Notes: generated by a model not told the origin, from the sequence alone. DNA of 64,000 bases from CAVTYH01 sp963738835 (GCA_963738835.1 CAVTYH010000006.1:558001-622000); one strand, 5' to 3'; shown: positions 29,031 through 39,078, counted from the stretch's first letter. Translations and numbers: made by a program.

Positions 29031-29963
29031 TTGAGCTCCAATCCCACGCTGGTCGGTCATCGGCCAGGTCAGAACAGAGTATTGCCCAGTGGCGCTCGGC
29101 CTGCGCGCCCACTGTGGGGTTATGCCACGGCCATTGTCGTCATTCATTTACTAAGTCTTTTGGTATTTGTGCCGTGGTTTTTCAGTTGGACTGGAGTGGT
29201 GCTGTTTGTCATCGGACATTACTTCTTCGGCATGTTAGGGATGACGCTTGGCTATCACAGGTTATTAACTCATGGCGGATTCACTTGTCCGAAATGGCTG
29301 GAGCATTTTTTTGCGATCCTGGGCGTGTGCTGTTTGCAAGATTCGCCGGCCCGGTGGGTGGCGGTGCATCGCAAGCATCATCAGCATTCCGACGAAGAAC
29401 CCGATCCGCACAGTCCGCTGGTCACTGCACTGTGGGGACACTTTGGCTGGCTGATGATCGAGAATCGCGATTTGAGCACAGTCTCTTTTTACGAGCACTA
29501 CGCCCGAGATATTTTACGAGATCCGTTTTATCTGCAATTCGAACGGCGGATGATGTGGTTATGGACTTACTTTATTCACGCCGTTTTGTTTTTCGCCGTG
29601 GGATTGGCGATCGGTTGGATGACAACGGGCCGCTACCTCGGTGGAGTACAATTCGGCGCGAGCCTGCTAGTGTGGGGTGTTTTGGCGCGGACGGTGCTGG
29701 TGTGGCATGTCACTTGGTCTGTCAATTCGCTGACGCACCTGTGGGGCTATCGCAACTACAAAACCGACGACAACAGCCGCAACAACTGGCTGGTGGGTCT
29801 CTTGGCCCACGGCGAAGGCTGGCACAACAACCATCACGCCGAACAAGTTTCCGCTGCCCACGGCCACCGCTGGTGGGAAGTGGATTTTACTTACTGGACG
29901 ATTTGCTTGCTGGAAGCGGTTGGACTCGCAAGAGATGTGGTGCGGCCCCGCTGCGGAAAGTAG
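29031..29963 (+). CDS. Membrane fatty-acid desaturase
   Basis: A 310-residue desaturase of the acyl-CoA/acyl-lipid delta-9 type. All three di-iron histidine boxes are present: HRLLTH (76-81), HRKHHQH (113-119) and HNNHH (265-269), with four hydrophobic helices between them. It introduces a double bond into membrane acyl chains. The only start before the first helix is TTG at 29031, with a weak upstream site, so the exact N-terminus is uncertain. Its stop lies 11 bases from the stop of the convergent kinase gene. Confidence 0.9.
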   Translation: MSSNPTLVGHRPGQNRVLPSGARPARPLWGYATAIVVIHLLSLLVFVPWFFSWTGVVLFVIGHYFFGMLGMTLGYHRLLTHGGFTCPKWLEHFFAILGVCCLQDSPARWVAVHRKHHQHSDEEPDPHSPLVTALWGHFGWLMIENRDLSTVSFYEHYARDILRDPFYLQFERRMMWLWTYFIHAVLFFAVGLAIGWMTTGRYLGGVQFGASLLVWGVLARTVLVWHVTWSVNSLTHLWGYRNYKTDDNSRNNWLVGLLAHGEGWHNNHHAEQVSAAHGHRWWEVDFTYWTICLLEAVGLARDVVRPRCGK

Positions 29964-29974
29964 CAGTGTGCCAT

Positions 29975-31702
29975 TTACCCTACCAACGCACTCGTCGGTG
30001 CGCTCGCGCTGTCTTGAGTAATATCGGCCTGGTTGCCGCCAGTTGCGCCCTTGACAGCCGAGCCGTTGGTGCAGAGCTCGGTGCCGGAGCGGTCAGTGCC
30101 GCCGTTGGTGGTCCACCAACGCAGGGCGTCGGCACGAGTCCAGCGGCCGTGGAGTTGGCATTCTGCCAGCGCTTCAGCCAAAGCGGTGGTGTCGGGGAAG
30201 CGATCGGCCGGGTTTTTCTCCAGACACTTTAGCACGATGGCTTCGAGATCGGATGGGATTCCTGCCTGCAACTTCGACGGGCGGACTACGTTCTGTCGGG
30301 CGTGGGCCAAAAGAACCTTAACCGGATTGTCTCCTTCAAACGGCGGATGGCCTGTGAGCAGGTAATATGCCACCCCACCCAAAGCATAGATATCGCTGCG
30401 GGCGTCCGGTTCGCCATCGCCGGCCGCCTGCTCGGGTGCCATAAACAGCGGCGAGCCGGTAATTGAGCCCTCCTGCGTCAACGTCACATCGCCATTATTC
30501 ATCACCGGTTTGGCCAGGCCGAAATCAAGTAGCTTGGCCACGTCATACACACCGCCACGTTCGGCGGCAAAAATGTTACCCGGCTTGATGTCACGGTGAA
30601 TCAGCCCCAGGCTGTGTGCTTCGCCCAAGGCCTGGCAAATCTGTTCCAGCAACCAAATCACGCGGGCCGGGGCCAATGGACCGTGTTGTGCGACCAGATC
30701 AGCCAGCGATTTGCCCGGCAGATATTCCATCACGTAGTAAAATGTGCCGTCGTCGGTGTGTCCGTAATCGAAGATTTCAATCGTGTTCCAGTGCGTCAAC
30801 TTGGCAGTGGCGCGCACCTCGCGTTCAAAACGCGCCAGTGCTTGTGGATCGGCGGCTTTGCTGGGCTTGATTAGCTTGATGGCCACCGGGCGTTTCATCA
30901 GTTGATGCTCAGCTAGGTGAACTTCCCCCATGCCGCCGGCACCCAGCAGTCGCTTGAGTCGATATTGCCCCAACTGACGCGCTTCAAACGCTTCATGTCG
31001 CAATCGGTGGATGGTGAATACGCCAAACGCGCCGGTCATCGCTGCAAGCGACATTGTCATTGTGACTGACACGACACTTGCGGTGGAAACCATCTTCTCG
31101 ACCGCAGCAAAATTTGCTCTCGCGAGAATCAGAATTGCAATCGGAGCAATCGCAATCAGACCGAGAATTATTGCTGCCCGCTTCCATGTGTTCGGAATGA
31201 ACAGCGAATAGACCAAAATCAGGAGCATCCACGGAGCGGCGACTCCTGTAACAAAACTGTCCGCGTCGCGCAGCTCAATCCATTGCATGAACACAAAGAA
31301 GACGGCAGGAACACCAAAGATCGCCAGTTCCGCAATTCGAAGCGTGGATAACTGGTAGGTGCATTTGTGGCACAGTCCACCACCAATGACCAACAGCATC
31401 GTCGTAAGCAGACCGTGAAATACAAACATGAACAGACCCCAGCCAGTGCTGTTCCCATGTCCTAAAAGCATTTCCCGAAAAAAGAAAACGCCAAATCCCA
31501 GCGCCAGGAGCAACGCCGCAATCCGCAGTCGACTGCGCAAGAGCGACTGCGTTTCCTTCGTCAAATGCGGAGCGCTGCTGGCGTGGCACATGGCCACTTT
31601 GGCGCAGGGCGAATTGGCCGAGTGATTCGTCGATCTGCCGATCCCCGACGACGATGGGGCGTCGAGCGTGGTCTCCGTCGTCGTAATGCGATGAGTTGAC
31701 AT
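29975..31702 (-). CDS. Membrane Ser/Thr protein kinase
   Basis: A 575-residue protein. About six hydrophobic helices lie within residues 65-240. A Hanks-type kinase domain then starts at YRLKRLLGAGGMGEVHLAEH and ends at about residue 520. It has the ATP loop GAGGMGEV, the Lys in VAIKLIK, the catalytic loop HRDIKPGN, the DFG motif in LLDFGLAKP, and APEQ; all key residues are present, so it should be active. The sensor part is a polytopic membrane block at the N-terminus, not the single helix plus outer domain of PknB-like kinases. The target is unknown. Confidence 0.92.
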   Translation of the reverse strand: MSTHRITTTETTLDAPSSSGIGRSTNHSANSPCAKVAMCHASSAPHLTKETQSLLRSRLRIAALLLALGFGVFFFREMLLGHGNSTGWGLFMFVFHGLLTTMLLVIGGGLCHKCTYQLSTLRIAELAIFGVPAVFFVFMQWIELRDADSFVTGVAAPWMLLILVYSLFIPNTWKRAAIILGLIAIAPIAILILARANFAAVEKMVSTASVVSVTMTMSLAAMTGAFGVFTIHRLRHEAFEARQLGQYRLKRLLGAGGMGEVHLAEHQLMKRPVAIKLIKPSKAADPQALARFEREVRATAKLTHWNTIEIFDYGHTDDGTFYYVMEYLPGKSLADLVAQHGPLAPARVIWLLEQICQALGEAHSLGLIHRDIKPGNIFAAERGGVYDVAKLLDFGLAKPVMNNGDVTLTQEGSITGSPLFMAPEQAAGDGEPDARSDIYALGGVAYYLLTGHPPFEGDNPVKVLLAHARQNVVRPSKLQAGIPSDLEAIVLKCLEKNPADRFPDTTALAEALAECQLHGRWTRADALRWWTTNGGTDRSGTELCTNGSAVKGATGGNQADITQDSASAPTSALVG

Positions 31703-31829
31703 GCAGCAGGCGGGAGTCAGAGTTCAGAACATAGAGCCGCGGCTTTTGCCGAGCCAAAGCATATGGCGGGCTTGAACACCGTACATCATATCCAGCGGTC
31801 AAGCCCCTGGCGACGGTACAGCATATTGG

Positions 31830-31892
31830 CCCGACGCGCAAGCGAGGAAGACAAATGCTAAACCTCGATGCCGCCCTCGCTTGCGCGTCGGG
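31830..31892. repeat. Perfect 18-bp inverted repeat (REP-like palindrome)
   Basis: CCCGACGCGCAAGCGAGG at 31830-31847 and its exact reverse complement at 31875-31892, around a loop of 27 bases. It lies in the gap between two minus-strand genes. From memory, palindromes with this core are common between genes in Pirellulaceae genomes; it may act as a transcription stop or a REP-like mobile unit. Confidence 0.8.
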
Positions 31893-31903
31893 CTGCTATG
31901 CGA

Positions 31904-32455
31904 TCAAGCGGCTCGGCGGCATATGCTGGCACGGGAGGCGAGACGCTCCAATTCCAGCCGTGGAATTTGCTTAAGAATTGGCCCAGCGCCGGTGATTTCT
32001 TCGCGCAGAATCAGTGCGTTGGTGGTCAGCGTTCGTGGCAGATAGAACCAAGCTTGCGAGAGTGATTCCGCGTCTTGATCGGACGAAATCAGAACTAACT
32101 CAATGCCCTGCAACGAATTAGCGGCCCGAACCAACGCCTCGCGCGGGTCGCCGGGAATTAACTTGATGCGAGCCGACGTGGTTCGCAGCAGTTGGTGGGC
32201 CTGCTTCAGTGTGAAGTGCGGCACATCGACCGGGCGTGAATCAAACCTGTCGATGCCGACAAACTCAACCTGATCGGCAAGGTGAAACTTTTGGGTCAGA
32301 GAAATCAGGCGTATGACGCGCTGGCCGTCGCCCAATCCCAGCAGCATCAATTTACGCGGCCGATGCTGGCAAACCGATTTATACAGCGGCCGATCGCTGA
32401 GGGGCTTGGAAAACCACTTCAGCCAGAAAGCCTTGAGCGCAGATGCCGCAGCCAC
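31904..32455 (-). CDS. Hypothetical protein with Rossmann-like features
   Basis: A 183-residue protein. KLMLLGLGDGQRVIRLISL followed by VEFVGIDRFDSR resembles the nucleotide-binding start of methyltransferase-like folds, but a standard SAM motif is not complete. GIELVLISSDQDAE and ALILREEI could be later strands. Codon use and composition look genuine. Function not assigned. Confidence 0.65.
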   Translation of the reverse strand: MAAASALKAFWLKWFSKPLSDRPLYKSVCQHRPRKLMLLGLGDGQRVIRLISLTQKFHLADQVEFVGIDRFDSRPVDVPHFTLKQAHQLLRTTSARIKLIPGDPREALVRAANSLQGIELVLISSDQDAESLSQAWFYLPRTLTTNALILREEITGAGPILKQIPRLELERLASRASICRRAA

Positions 32456-32685
32456 CGTGGCCCTCCCTGGCTGGTGTGTTGAAACTTCCTTCCTAGTTTG
32501 TTCGGCTGACTGATAGCGTTGTCTGAAGTGCGAACAAGAACAGAATCGCGAGTGATGTCGCCTAAAGTTACAACAGAGATTCGTCGGAGGTTAACAGACT
32601 GAGGAGAATCAACCCATTGGCGATTCTCCGGAGGTCGTTGACTTCCGGCTATTACGGGCTGTGAAATGAAATATGGCGCGCATCG

Positions 32686-33627
32686 CTACTTTCCAATGAC
32701 CGACCGATAATAATCGATCGATCGCCGCAGGCCGTCTTCAAAACTGACGTGCGGTTTGTAACCGAGATGCTTTTGGGCCGCGCTGATGTCGGCCAGGCTT
32801 TCGCGAATGTCGCCGGGACGGGGCGGATCGTGCTTCGGCTTTACCTTGGTACTGAGCAATTCGTTGAGATGCGCGATCAAATCGAGCAAGGTGACGGGGT
32901 GTCCATTGGCAACGTTGAAAATGCGGCCCGATACACCTTCAACTTGCGACGCCAAGAGGTTGGCTTGCACCACATCGCCCACGAAGACGAAATCGCGAGA
33001 TTGTTTGCCATCGCCGAAAATGACCGGCGGTTTGCCGGCGAGCAACAGTGTGATGAATTTCGGGATCACCGCTGAATACTCGCCATTCGGATCTTGCCGC
33101 GGCCCGAAGACGTTAAAATAACGGAGTGTGACTGTTTCCACGGCGTTCATCGCTGCAAAAGCGTGGCAGTACAATTCGCCGGCGACTTTGGCGGCGCCAT
33201 AGGGCGAAATGGGAATTGCCAAATCGGTTTCGCGTTTAGCCGGCGACGGCGAATCGCCGTAGGCGGCGCTCGATCCGGCGTACACCACGCGGCGGACTTT
33301 CGCCTTTCGCGCGGCATCCAATACCATTAGCGTTGCCGTCGCACAGGCGGCATGACTTTCGAGCGGCTTGGCGACACTGCGCGGCACCGACGCGATGGCC
33401 GCCTGGTGAAAAATGCAATCAACGCTGGTTACCGCCCGCGCCAGCACCGCGGTATCGGTGATGTCGGCTTCGATGAACTCGATGTCGTTGCGCACATGAG
33501 CCAGATTCTCCATCCGGCCAGTGCTCAAATTGTCGAGTACCCGCACTTGATCGCCGCGGGCCAATAGCGCATCGACGAGGTGCGATCCGATAAAACCAGC
33601 GCCGCCAGTAACAAGAACACGGGACAT
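32686..33627 (-). CDS. NAD-dependent sugar-nucleotide epimerase/dehydratase
   Basis: A 313-residue extended short-chain dehydrogenase. The NAD motif VTGGAGFIGSHL is at the N-terminus, the catalytic Tyr and Lys are in SPYGAAK, and family segments LRYFNVFGPRQDPNGEYSAV and DGKQSRDFVFVGDV are present. This is the UDP-glucose 4-epimerase-like class that supplies sugars for surface polysaccharides. The exact substrate cannot be set from sequence. No glycosyltransferases are adjacent. Confidence 0.9.
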   Translation of the reverse strand: MSRVLVTGGAGFIGSHLVDALLARGDQVRVLDNLSTGRMENLAHVRNDIEFIEADITDTAVLARAVTSVDCIFHQAAIASVPRSVAKPLESHAACATATLMVLDAARKAKVRRVVYAGSSAAYGDSPSPAKRETDLAIPISPYGAAKVAGELYCHAFAAMNAVETVTLRYFNVFGPRQDPNGEYSAVIPKFITLLLAGKPPVIFGDGKQSRDFVFVGDVVQANLLASQVEGVSGRIFNVANGHPVTLLDLIAHLNELLSTKVKPKHDPPRPGDIRESLADISAAQKHLGYKPHVSFEDGLRRSIDYYRSVIGK

Positions 33628-33758
33628 GGAAAAGCAGGCAGTTTGCGATAGGCAGTTCTTTAGACCGGCCGTCCTAGTCGATCGTGTGACGAATCGTTTG
33701 TGTACTGCCCTGTTTTAGCCGATTCGATGGTCGATCACAACCGACTGCGGGAGCCAAA

Positions 33759-34172
33759 TCACATTCGGCGCAATGCCAAATCGATTAAACGCCGCATGGG
33801 CTTACGACGAATTCTGGCCCGGGCTTCCTCGGCAAAGCACCAGCGGTTTCGCCGCTTCGATTTGGCAGCGGGTTCCTGGCTGACAAATAGCAGATACGCT
33901 GTGAAGTGGATACTGCGTTTGTTGTGCCTCGCCGAGAATTGGTCCAATGCCTGCCGAACTTTGCATCGGCAAGCGAGGCCCGACTTCGTTTCAGCACTCC
34001 TTAGAGCGGCCTTGCTTGGCGACTCCTTAGGCCGAATCAGTCCCGAGGGAAACTCCCAACGGCTCGTGCCTGGGGGCGAAAATAGACAAAACTCCATGCG
34101 GCCATCGCGAATACGATACGGGACAGCGCATGCTGCGCGAAGATCTGCTCCATCAACCACGGACTGCGGCAT
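33759..34172 (-). CDS. Nudix-like protein with degenerate Nudix box
   Basis: A 137-residue protein with a Nudix-like start (ACAVPYRIRDGRMEFCLFS) and SRWEFPSGLIRPKESP before the expected box. The box reads G-x5-E-x7-R and then S-A-E-T-K-S-G-L instead of the usual R-E-x-x-E-E-x-G, so the metal-binding glutamates are largely lost. It is probably a non-hydrolysing relative or a decaying gene. The last 25 residues are Arg-rich. Confidence 0.6.
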   Translation of the reverse strand: MPQSVVDGADLRAACAVPYRIRDGRMEFCLFSPPGTSRWEFPSGLIRPKESPSKAALRSAETKSGLACRCKVRQALDQFSARHNKRSIHFTAYLLFVSQEPAAKSKRRNRWCFAEEARARIRRKPMRRLIDLALRRM

Positions 34173-34716
34173 AAATGGGCTACGACCAATTGTTGAACGG
34201 TCGTTGAATTAGCCCCTCGTAAGTGTGCGGCCGAGAACGCAGGTTGTTTGACCCGGCAGTATGTCTTGCGAAGTTTATTACCGGCAACCTTAAGGCAACA
34301 TGAAGAACCCCGAGCCCAAATCATTCGCGAATCACGTGCAAGCTTGGCTTTCTACGCTGCTTCGATGCCTACAGGCACTGCGCCGAAAGAATGCTAGCTT
34401 GTTAGTGCAAATTGCGCCAGACTCGACTTCTGCCGGACGTTAGCTTGCTAGCAGAAACCAGAAGCTACAGCATCCCAAAGAGGCTCACGAACCAAATTGA
34501 GACTGGAAGGCTCAATCTGAGATGGGCAGACATGGCGGGTTCGGCAATTCTGAGGAATCTCGCCGTTGCAATGAGATTTTCTAAAGTTCTACGGTGCCGA
34601 GCTTTGTAACTGTAGACTTTAGGTGGTTCTTGGCATCCGCCTGTGTGCGGCACCTTACTTGCATTCTTCCAGGGGCACGAGGCGGGGGGATACCTAAACA
34701 AGACCCAGACAAGATC
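34173..34716. other. Gap without a recognisable gene
   Basis: About 540 bases between the divergent Nudix-like gene and csrA. No RNA gene or supported ORF is visible. The leader of csrA lies at its right end. Confidence 0.4.
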
Positions 34717-34732
34717 AGGGAGGACAGTCATC

Positions 34733-34987
34733 ATGTTGATTCTAAGCCGCAAGGTTGGCGAAAAGATTATGATCGGCGACGGCATCACGGTGGTCGTGAG
34801 CCGAGTTTCCGGAGACCGGGTAACACTCGGACTGGAAGCCCCACCAGAAGTCCGAATTCTGCGTGGCGAGTTGAGTCCATTCGATCGCAAGCCCAGCGAG
34901 GCTTTATCGGTTCCGCTGGCGGCAGGGCGACTTACGGAGCGCCGGGACCGGGCTTTTCAGGCCGATCTTCCACGGACGCCGCGCTGA
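34733..34987 (+). CDS. csrA: Carbon storage regulator CsrA, copy 1
   Basis: An 84-residue RNA-binding protein that represses or stabilises mRNAs. It begins MLILSRKVGEKIMIGDGITV with the conserved Arg6, and VRILRGEL carries the second RNA-binding arginine segment. GGGAGG at about 34718-34723 is a strong ribosome site. The tail beyond about residue 60 is longer than in proteobacterial CsrA and Arg-rich. A second csrA lies 2.7 kb away on the other strand. Confidence 0.92.
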   Translation: MLILSRKVGEKIMIGDGITVVVSRVSGDRVTLGLEAPPEVRILRGELSPFDRKPSEALSVPLAAGRLTERRDRAFQADLPRTPR

Positions 34988-35331
34988 AATACCAGCTTAG
35001 TGGCGGATTGCCGTTTAGGACGGCGCTGGATCGAAAGAGGTGGCGTCGAGAAGTTTGACGCTGAATCGTGTGCCATGGTTGTCGCGCCGTCGATGCGAAA
35101 TTCATCCCGGAGCAGCAACAATGCCGGTAGCAGCGCCATGGCACACGTTTTTTATTGCGATCATCAGATATTGGCTCTTTGCGCCGTTCAGAGAACATCG
35201 CTAGCAGAAGTGTCAACCGCCATTGACGGGTAGTGTCGGCGCGAACTATTGTCTTGCCCTTGAAATTGCCTTTTCGCGATTGCTTTCAGCGCGCTTTTTC
35301 TCGACCACATTCCATTTCAACCGGCTAGTCG
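34988..35331. other. Gap without a recognisable gene
   Basis: About 340 bases between csrA and the lipase-like gene on the same strand. Nothing is supported here. Confidence 0.35.
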
Positions 35332-37307
35332 ATGGATCGACTTGCAACTCAATTTGCCGGGCTGATGCTCTGCGCCGGCTTGCTGGCCGGCTGCGCGGGG
35401 CCGCAATGGGTTACGGTGCGCGATGCGCCGCACAACCCCCTCACCGAAAGACTCATGCTGCTTTCACGCGGAGGGCCTCGCCCAACGGAGCGTACGAAGA
35501 TTTTTCTGCGACGCTATGATCTTGAAGGCCACTTGCACGACAATCCGATTGAGCTGGTTCATGAAGTTCAGAATGTGATCGATCGCGAACCCTCACCAGA
35601 AGCGCTTGCCGCCGCGGCCGAACTGTCTTACATCGGGGGCGTGCGTTCAACCTTGGTCGCCAATAATTCTCAAGCGCTCGATTTGTACGGCACCAGCGTA
35701 GCGTATTCGCATGCCTATCTTTTCGATCCGCAGTGCAGTCAATTCCAGAATCCCTATGATCCGGAATTTCGCGGCGCTTGCGATCTGTACAATGCCGGCC
35801 TGGAAGCCATGCTGCGGACGATTAATAAGCAAGGCAAGCTGAGACCCGGGGAGCAATTCAGCATCGAGGCTAAAAGGCAGCAATGGCATGTCTCAATCGA
35901 GTCTCGCAACGTGCTCTGGCCGGCAGGCGACATCGAACGGTTCGAATTCGTCTCCGATTATCAAATTCACGGTCTGAAAAACGTCTTTCATACCTACGGC
36001 CTGGGCGTGCCGCTGATCGCGGTTCGCAAGCAGCATCCGCCAGGGGATCCAATCGAAAAGCATTATGCTCCTGGCTTAAGTTTCCCCGTTAGCGCATACA
36101 TGCGTTACTTATCGGATGAAGATACCGCCTTGGCCGGAGCGCAAGAGGCCGGTGGCAAGCGTCTCCATCGGGCGGTGCTAGAGCTGTACGATCCACTGCA
36201 AGTCACCGACATCGCCACCCACGACCGCCGCGTACCGCTAGAGAGCGATATCACCACGCCGCTGGCTTATGCGCTCAACGACCCGGCATTCGCCCAGCTC
36301 GATCAGCCCACGACGGGCCTTCTGTACCCCGATCGCGTGAAAAAGCTCGCTGGCATTTACATGCTGGAACCATATCAGTCCGACAAGATTCCTGTGCTGA
36401 TGATTCACGGCCTGTGGTCGAGTCCGATCACCTGGATGGAAATGTTCAACGATTTGCGAGGCGATCCTGAATTGCGGCGGAATTATCAGTTTTGGTTTTA
36501 CTTGTATCCAACTGGACAGCCGTTTTGCGCAGTGCGACACAGTTGCGGGAAGCTCTGGCAGAGCTGCGCACCACGGTCGATCCGCTAGGTCACGACGCGG
36601 CGCTCGATCAAATGGTGCTTGTGGGCCACAGCATGGGCGGGTTGATTGCCAACATGCAAGTAGTCAACAGTCGCAACGATTTTTGGCACATCGTCAGCGA
36701 TAAACCGGTTGCCAGGTTGAAGGCCGATCAGAAAACGCGACTGGCTCTGGATCGCACGTTTTACTTTAACTCCAGCCCTTCAGTGCGTCGGATCATCACT
36801 ATCGGCACGCCGCATCGAGGTAGTTACTTTGCCAACGACGTCACTCGGTACTTGGCCGACAAGCTGATTTCGGTCCCTGAACGGATGACATCGCGATTTA
36901 CAATGCTCCGGCTGCAAAACCCGGGCTTCTTCCGCGACACACAGATGTTGGACACTGCGACGAGCTTGGATTCGCTGTCGCCAGAGGCGCCGATTTTGCC
37001 TGTGCTAATCTCGGCCCAGCGTCCGCCGTGGGTTAAGTACGACAACATCGTCGGCCGGCTGCCCCGCGATGATTGGCAAGTGCGTTTGTTCGGCGACGGC
37101 GACGGTGTAGTGCCATACAAAAGCGCCCATCTGGACTTCGCCAATTCGGAAATCGAAGTGCCGGCAGAACACGACGAGGTGCATCGTCATCCGCAGACAA
37201 TTCTGCAAGTGCGAACGATCCTGCAACAGCACCTGCGAGAATCGCAGCAGACTTATCCGAGTGTAGAAGGTGGTACCGCTACGCGAACGGCAGCCGCATG
37301 GCAATGA
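35332..37307 (+). pseudogene. Lipase-like alpha/beta-hydrolase lipoprotein, one frame break
   Basis: The N-terminus has a lipoprotein signal (LMLCAGLLAGC). The first segment runs to 36588 and contains IPVLMIHGLWSSPITWMEMF, the oxyanion region of a lipase fold. The frame is lost at the CCGTTTTGCG around 36520-36528: PTGQPF should continue as LRSATQLREALAEL, which lies in the next frame. One missing T would explain it. The second segment has the nucleophile elbow VLVGHSMGGL and IGTPHRGS, and ends at 37307 with a likely catalytic His in PAEHDEVHRH. A secreted or membrane-anchored esterase is likely if the break is an assembly error. Confidence 0.75.
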
Positions 37308-37639
37308 CCGGATCGGAGATTGAAAGGTGCGGGGCGAGCGACGGTTACCGGTTGTTTCATCCGCCATTGGGCCAGTCCTGTGGACGAGTCGCGTCGTGAA
37401 TTTCGCTCTGTAGTGCGAAGCGATTCCATCGACCGAGATCTGCTGGAGTGAATCTCATCTGGCGTCGAATCGTCCACCGATTCTGCTTCTGTCTTGGGGA
37501 GTTCGGATCGCAGCACCCGCACATCACGCGGGGCCTCGATGCCAACGCGGACGGTTTGGCCCTTGACTTTCAAAATGGTAATGACAACGTTTTCGCCGAT
37601 TTGAATCTGCTCGCGAGTTTTTCGCGTAAGAACCAACAT
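37253..37639 (-). CDS. csrA: Carbon storage regulator CsrA, copy 2, with long tail
   Basis: A CsrA domain in the first 60 residues: MLVLTRKTREQIQIGENVVI and VRVGIEAPRDVRVLRSEL. AGGAG lies about eight bases upstream of ATG 37639. The frame continues to 128 residues, about twice the usual length, with a Ser/Arg/Thr-rich tail that overlaps the end of the convergent lipase-like gene by 55 bases. The tail may be functional or the result of a lost stop. Two different CsrA proteins in 3 kb suggest separate target sets. Confidence 0.88.
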   Translation of the reverse strand: MLVLTRKTREQIQIGENVVITILKVKGQTVRVGIEAPRDVRVLRSELPKTEAESVDDSTPDEIHSSRSRSMESLRTTERNSRRDSSTGLAQWRMKQPVTVARPAPFNLRSGHCHAAAVRVAVPPSTLG

Positions 37640-37913
37640 GTCACACTCCTTTGTTGATCCGTGCCGACCGCCTTGCCGTTTGACGGGAGGCACCAGATGC
37701 AGGGCGTGTGCCAATCGTGGGAAAAGTGAAAGCGGTCGGCCGGAAGTTGAATTCGGGCCGGTGGTTTCAGCGTTTGGCCGCTGACAATGCCAGCATTCTC
37801 GCAACGATACTGTACACGTTTACAAGCATGGCGACAGTTAGTTTTACAAGGGTGCAATAAAGGCACCGACGGCATCCGCGGAACCGCGAATACCACCCGC
37901 TACTTTACGAGAA

Positions 37914-38663
37914 TCAACGCCCGTCAAATTGCCGGCACGCGATTTGATCGCGCAGCTGGGCAGCCAGTTCGAACTGTTCAGCAGCCACAGCGTCGGCCAG
38001 TTGTTCGTCCAAAGTGCGGCCCACCCGGTAATGTTCGCGCAGCGATTTTTGCAGCTCTTTGAGTTGCCGCACGAGTTCATCATCGTCGAATTTCTCAGCC
38101 GCGTCGTATTCCTCAAACACCTTGCGGAAGTTATCCAAACCGCGGTTAATTTCGCTGATTGCTGCTTCCGCACCGTGTTCTCCAAGCTCCGCCAACGCCG
38201 TGGCTTGCGTTTTGTGAAACATCACGAAAGGCCGGTATTGCTCGTGCGAAACCGTCCAATCTTCATCGGGTGAATGTTGCTTCACGAAATCCATGAAGGC
38301 CAATGTATGGTCGGCGTCACGGGCAGCCTCGCGGAACTTGCGTAGCGCGAGCCAACAGATTCGCCGGTGGTAGAATTGCACGAACTCCCGATCGGCCTCG
38401 GAACATTGTTCAGTCGAGAGCTCGAAGTTGTCCCCTTCGTGGATCATCAGCGACAGCAGATAGTCGAAATACGTTTCCGCTCCTTGCGGCCTAGCGCCAT
38501 CGGGCCGGCCATCGACTTCCATTTGCAGTACGCCCATATCGACCCGCATTTGCAGGATCTCACGGCCGTCGGAGGCTGCGACCAATCGAGCCAGCACTTC
38601 CCCAGGCTGATAGGGCCAGCCAGCTAGCAGATCGTCAATATCCTTATCCTTGCGTTTGGGCAT
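37914..38663 (-). CDS. UVR-motif protein
   Basis: A 249-residue helical protein from ATG 38663 (MPKRKDKDIDDLLAGW). The last 30 residues (LADAVAAEQFELAAQLRDQI) are a UVR motif, as in UvrB/UvrC and in McsA/ClpC-type adaptors. The first 60 residues (GREILQMRVDMGVLQMEVDG) form a repeat-like strand pattern, and the middle is helical. No nuclease residues are seen, so repair activity is not implied; a protein-contact role is more likely. It lies upstream of csrA copy 2 on the same strand, with a gap of about 275 bases. Confidence 0.75.
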   Translation of the reverse strand: MPKRKDKDIDDLLAGWPYQPGEVLARLVAASDGREILQMRVDMGVLQMEVDGRPDGARPQGAETYFDYLLSLMIHEGDNFELSTEQCSEADREFVQFYHRRICWLALRKFREAARDADHTLAFMDFVKQHSPDEDWTVSHEQYRPFVMFHKTQATALAELGEHGAEAAISEINRGLDNFRKVFEEYDAAEKFDDDELVRQLKELQKSLREHYRVGRTLDEQLADAVAAEQFELAAQLRDQIACRQFDGR

Positions 38664-39078
38664 GCTGCATGGGTCAGTAAAAAATCGTCGTTGGTCAATC
38701 GCCAGATGGCCTGCGCCTGTGGCTTCGCGGCCCGTTGTCATACCGCAATCTGACGTCAGCGCCCATCCGTCGCAAATTATAGTCAGGGTTCGAGTTCAGG
38801 TGGAGAACTACGGCAAACCGATTGCCGGAAATAGCTTGCGGCAATCGTCGGGCAATTCCGGTCATCTAGCTGTGGCAATACAGTCGATTCTCCGGCTTTC
38901 GAATCTGCAAACTGCGGAAAGTTTGCCATCTATGCCGGTCGTGCCGTTTGACAGCGACTTTCTGGCTTTTGTGGAATGCCGGGCCGAAACCAATCGTATC
39001 GCTCCGACCGATTTGTATCTTGCGCACTGCTTGCCGCGGCGTCAAATCAATCATGACTTATCGAAGAAGCTGTTCGCC
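38664..39078. other. Divergent promoter gap
   Basis: About 415 bases between two divergent genes. An open plus-strand frame runs through it, but it lacks protein character upstream of the signal peptide at 39079. No RNA gene is recognised. Confidence 0.35.
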
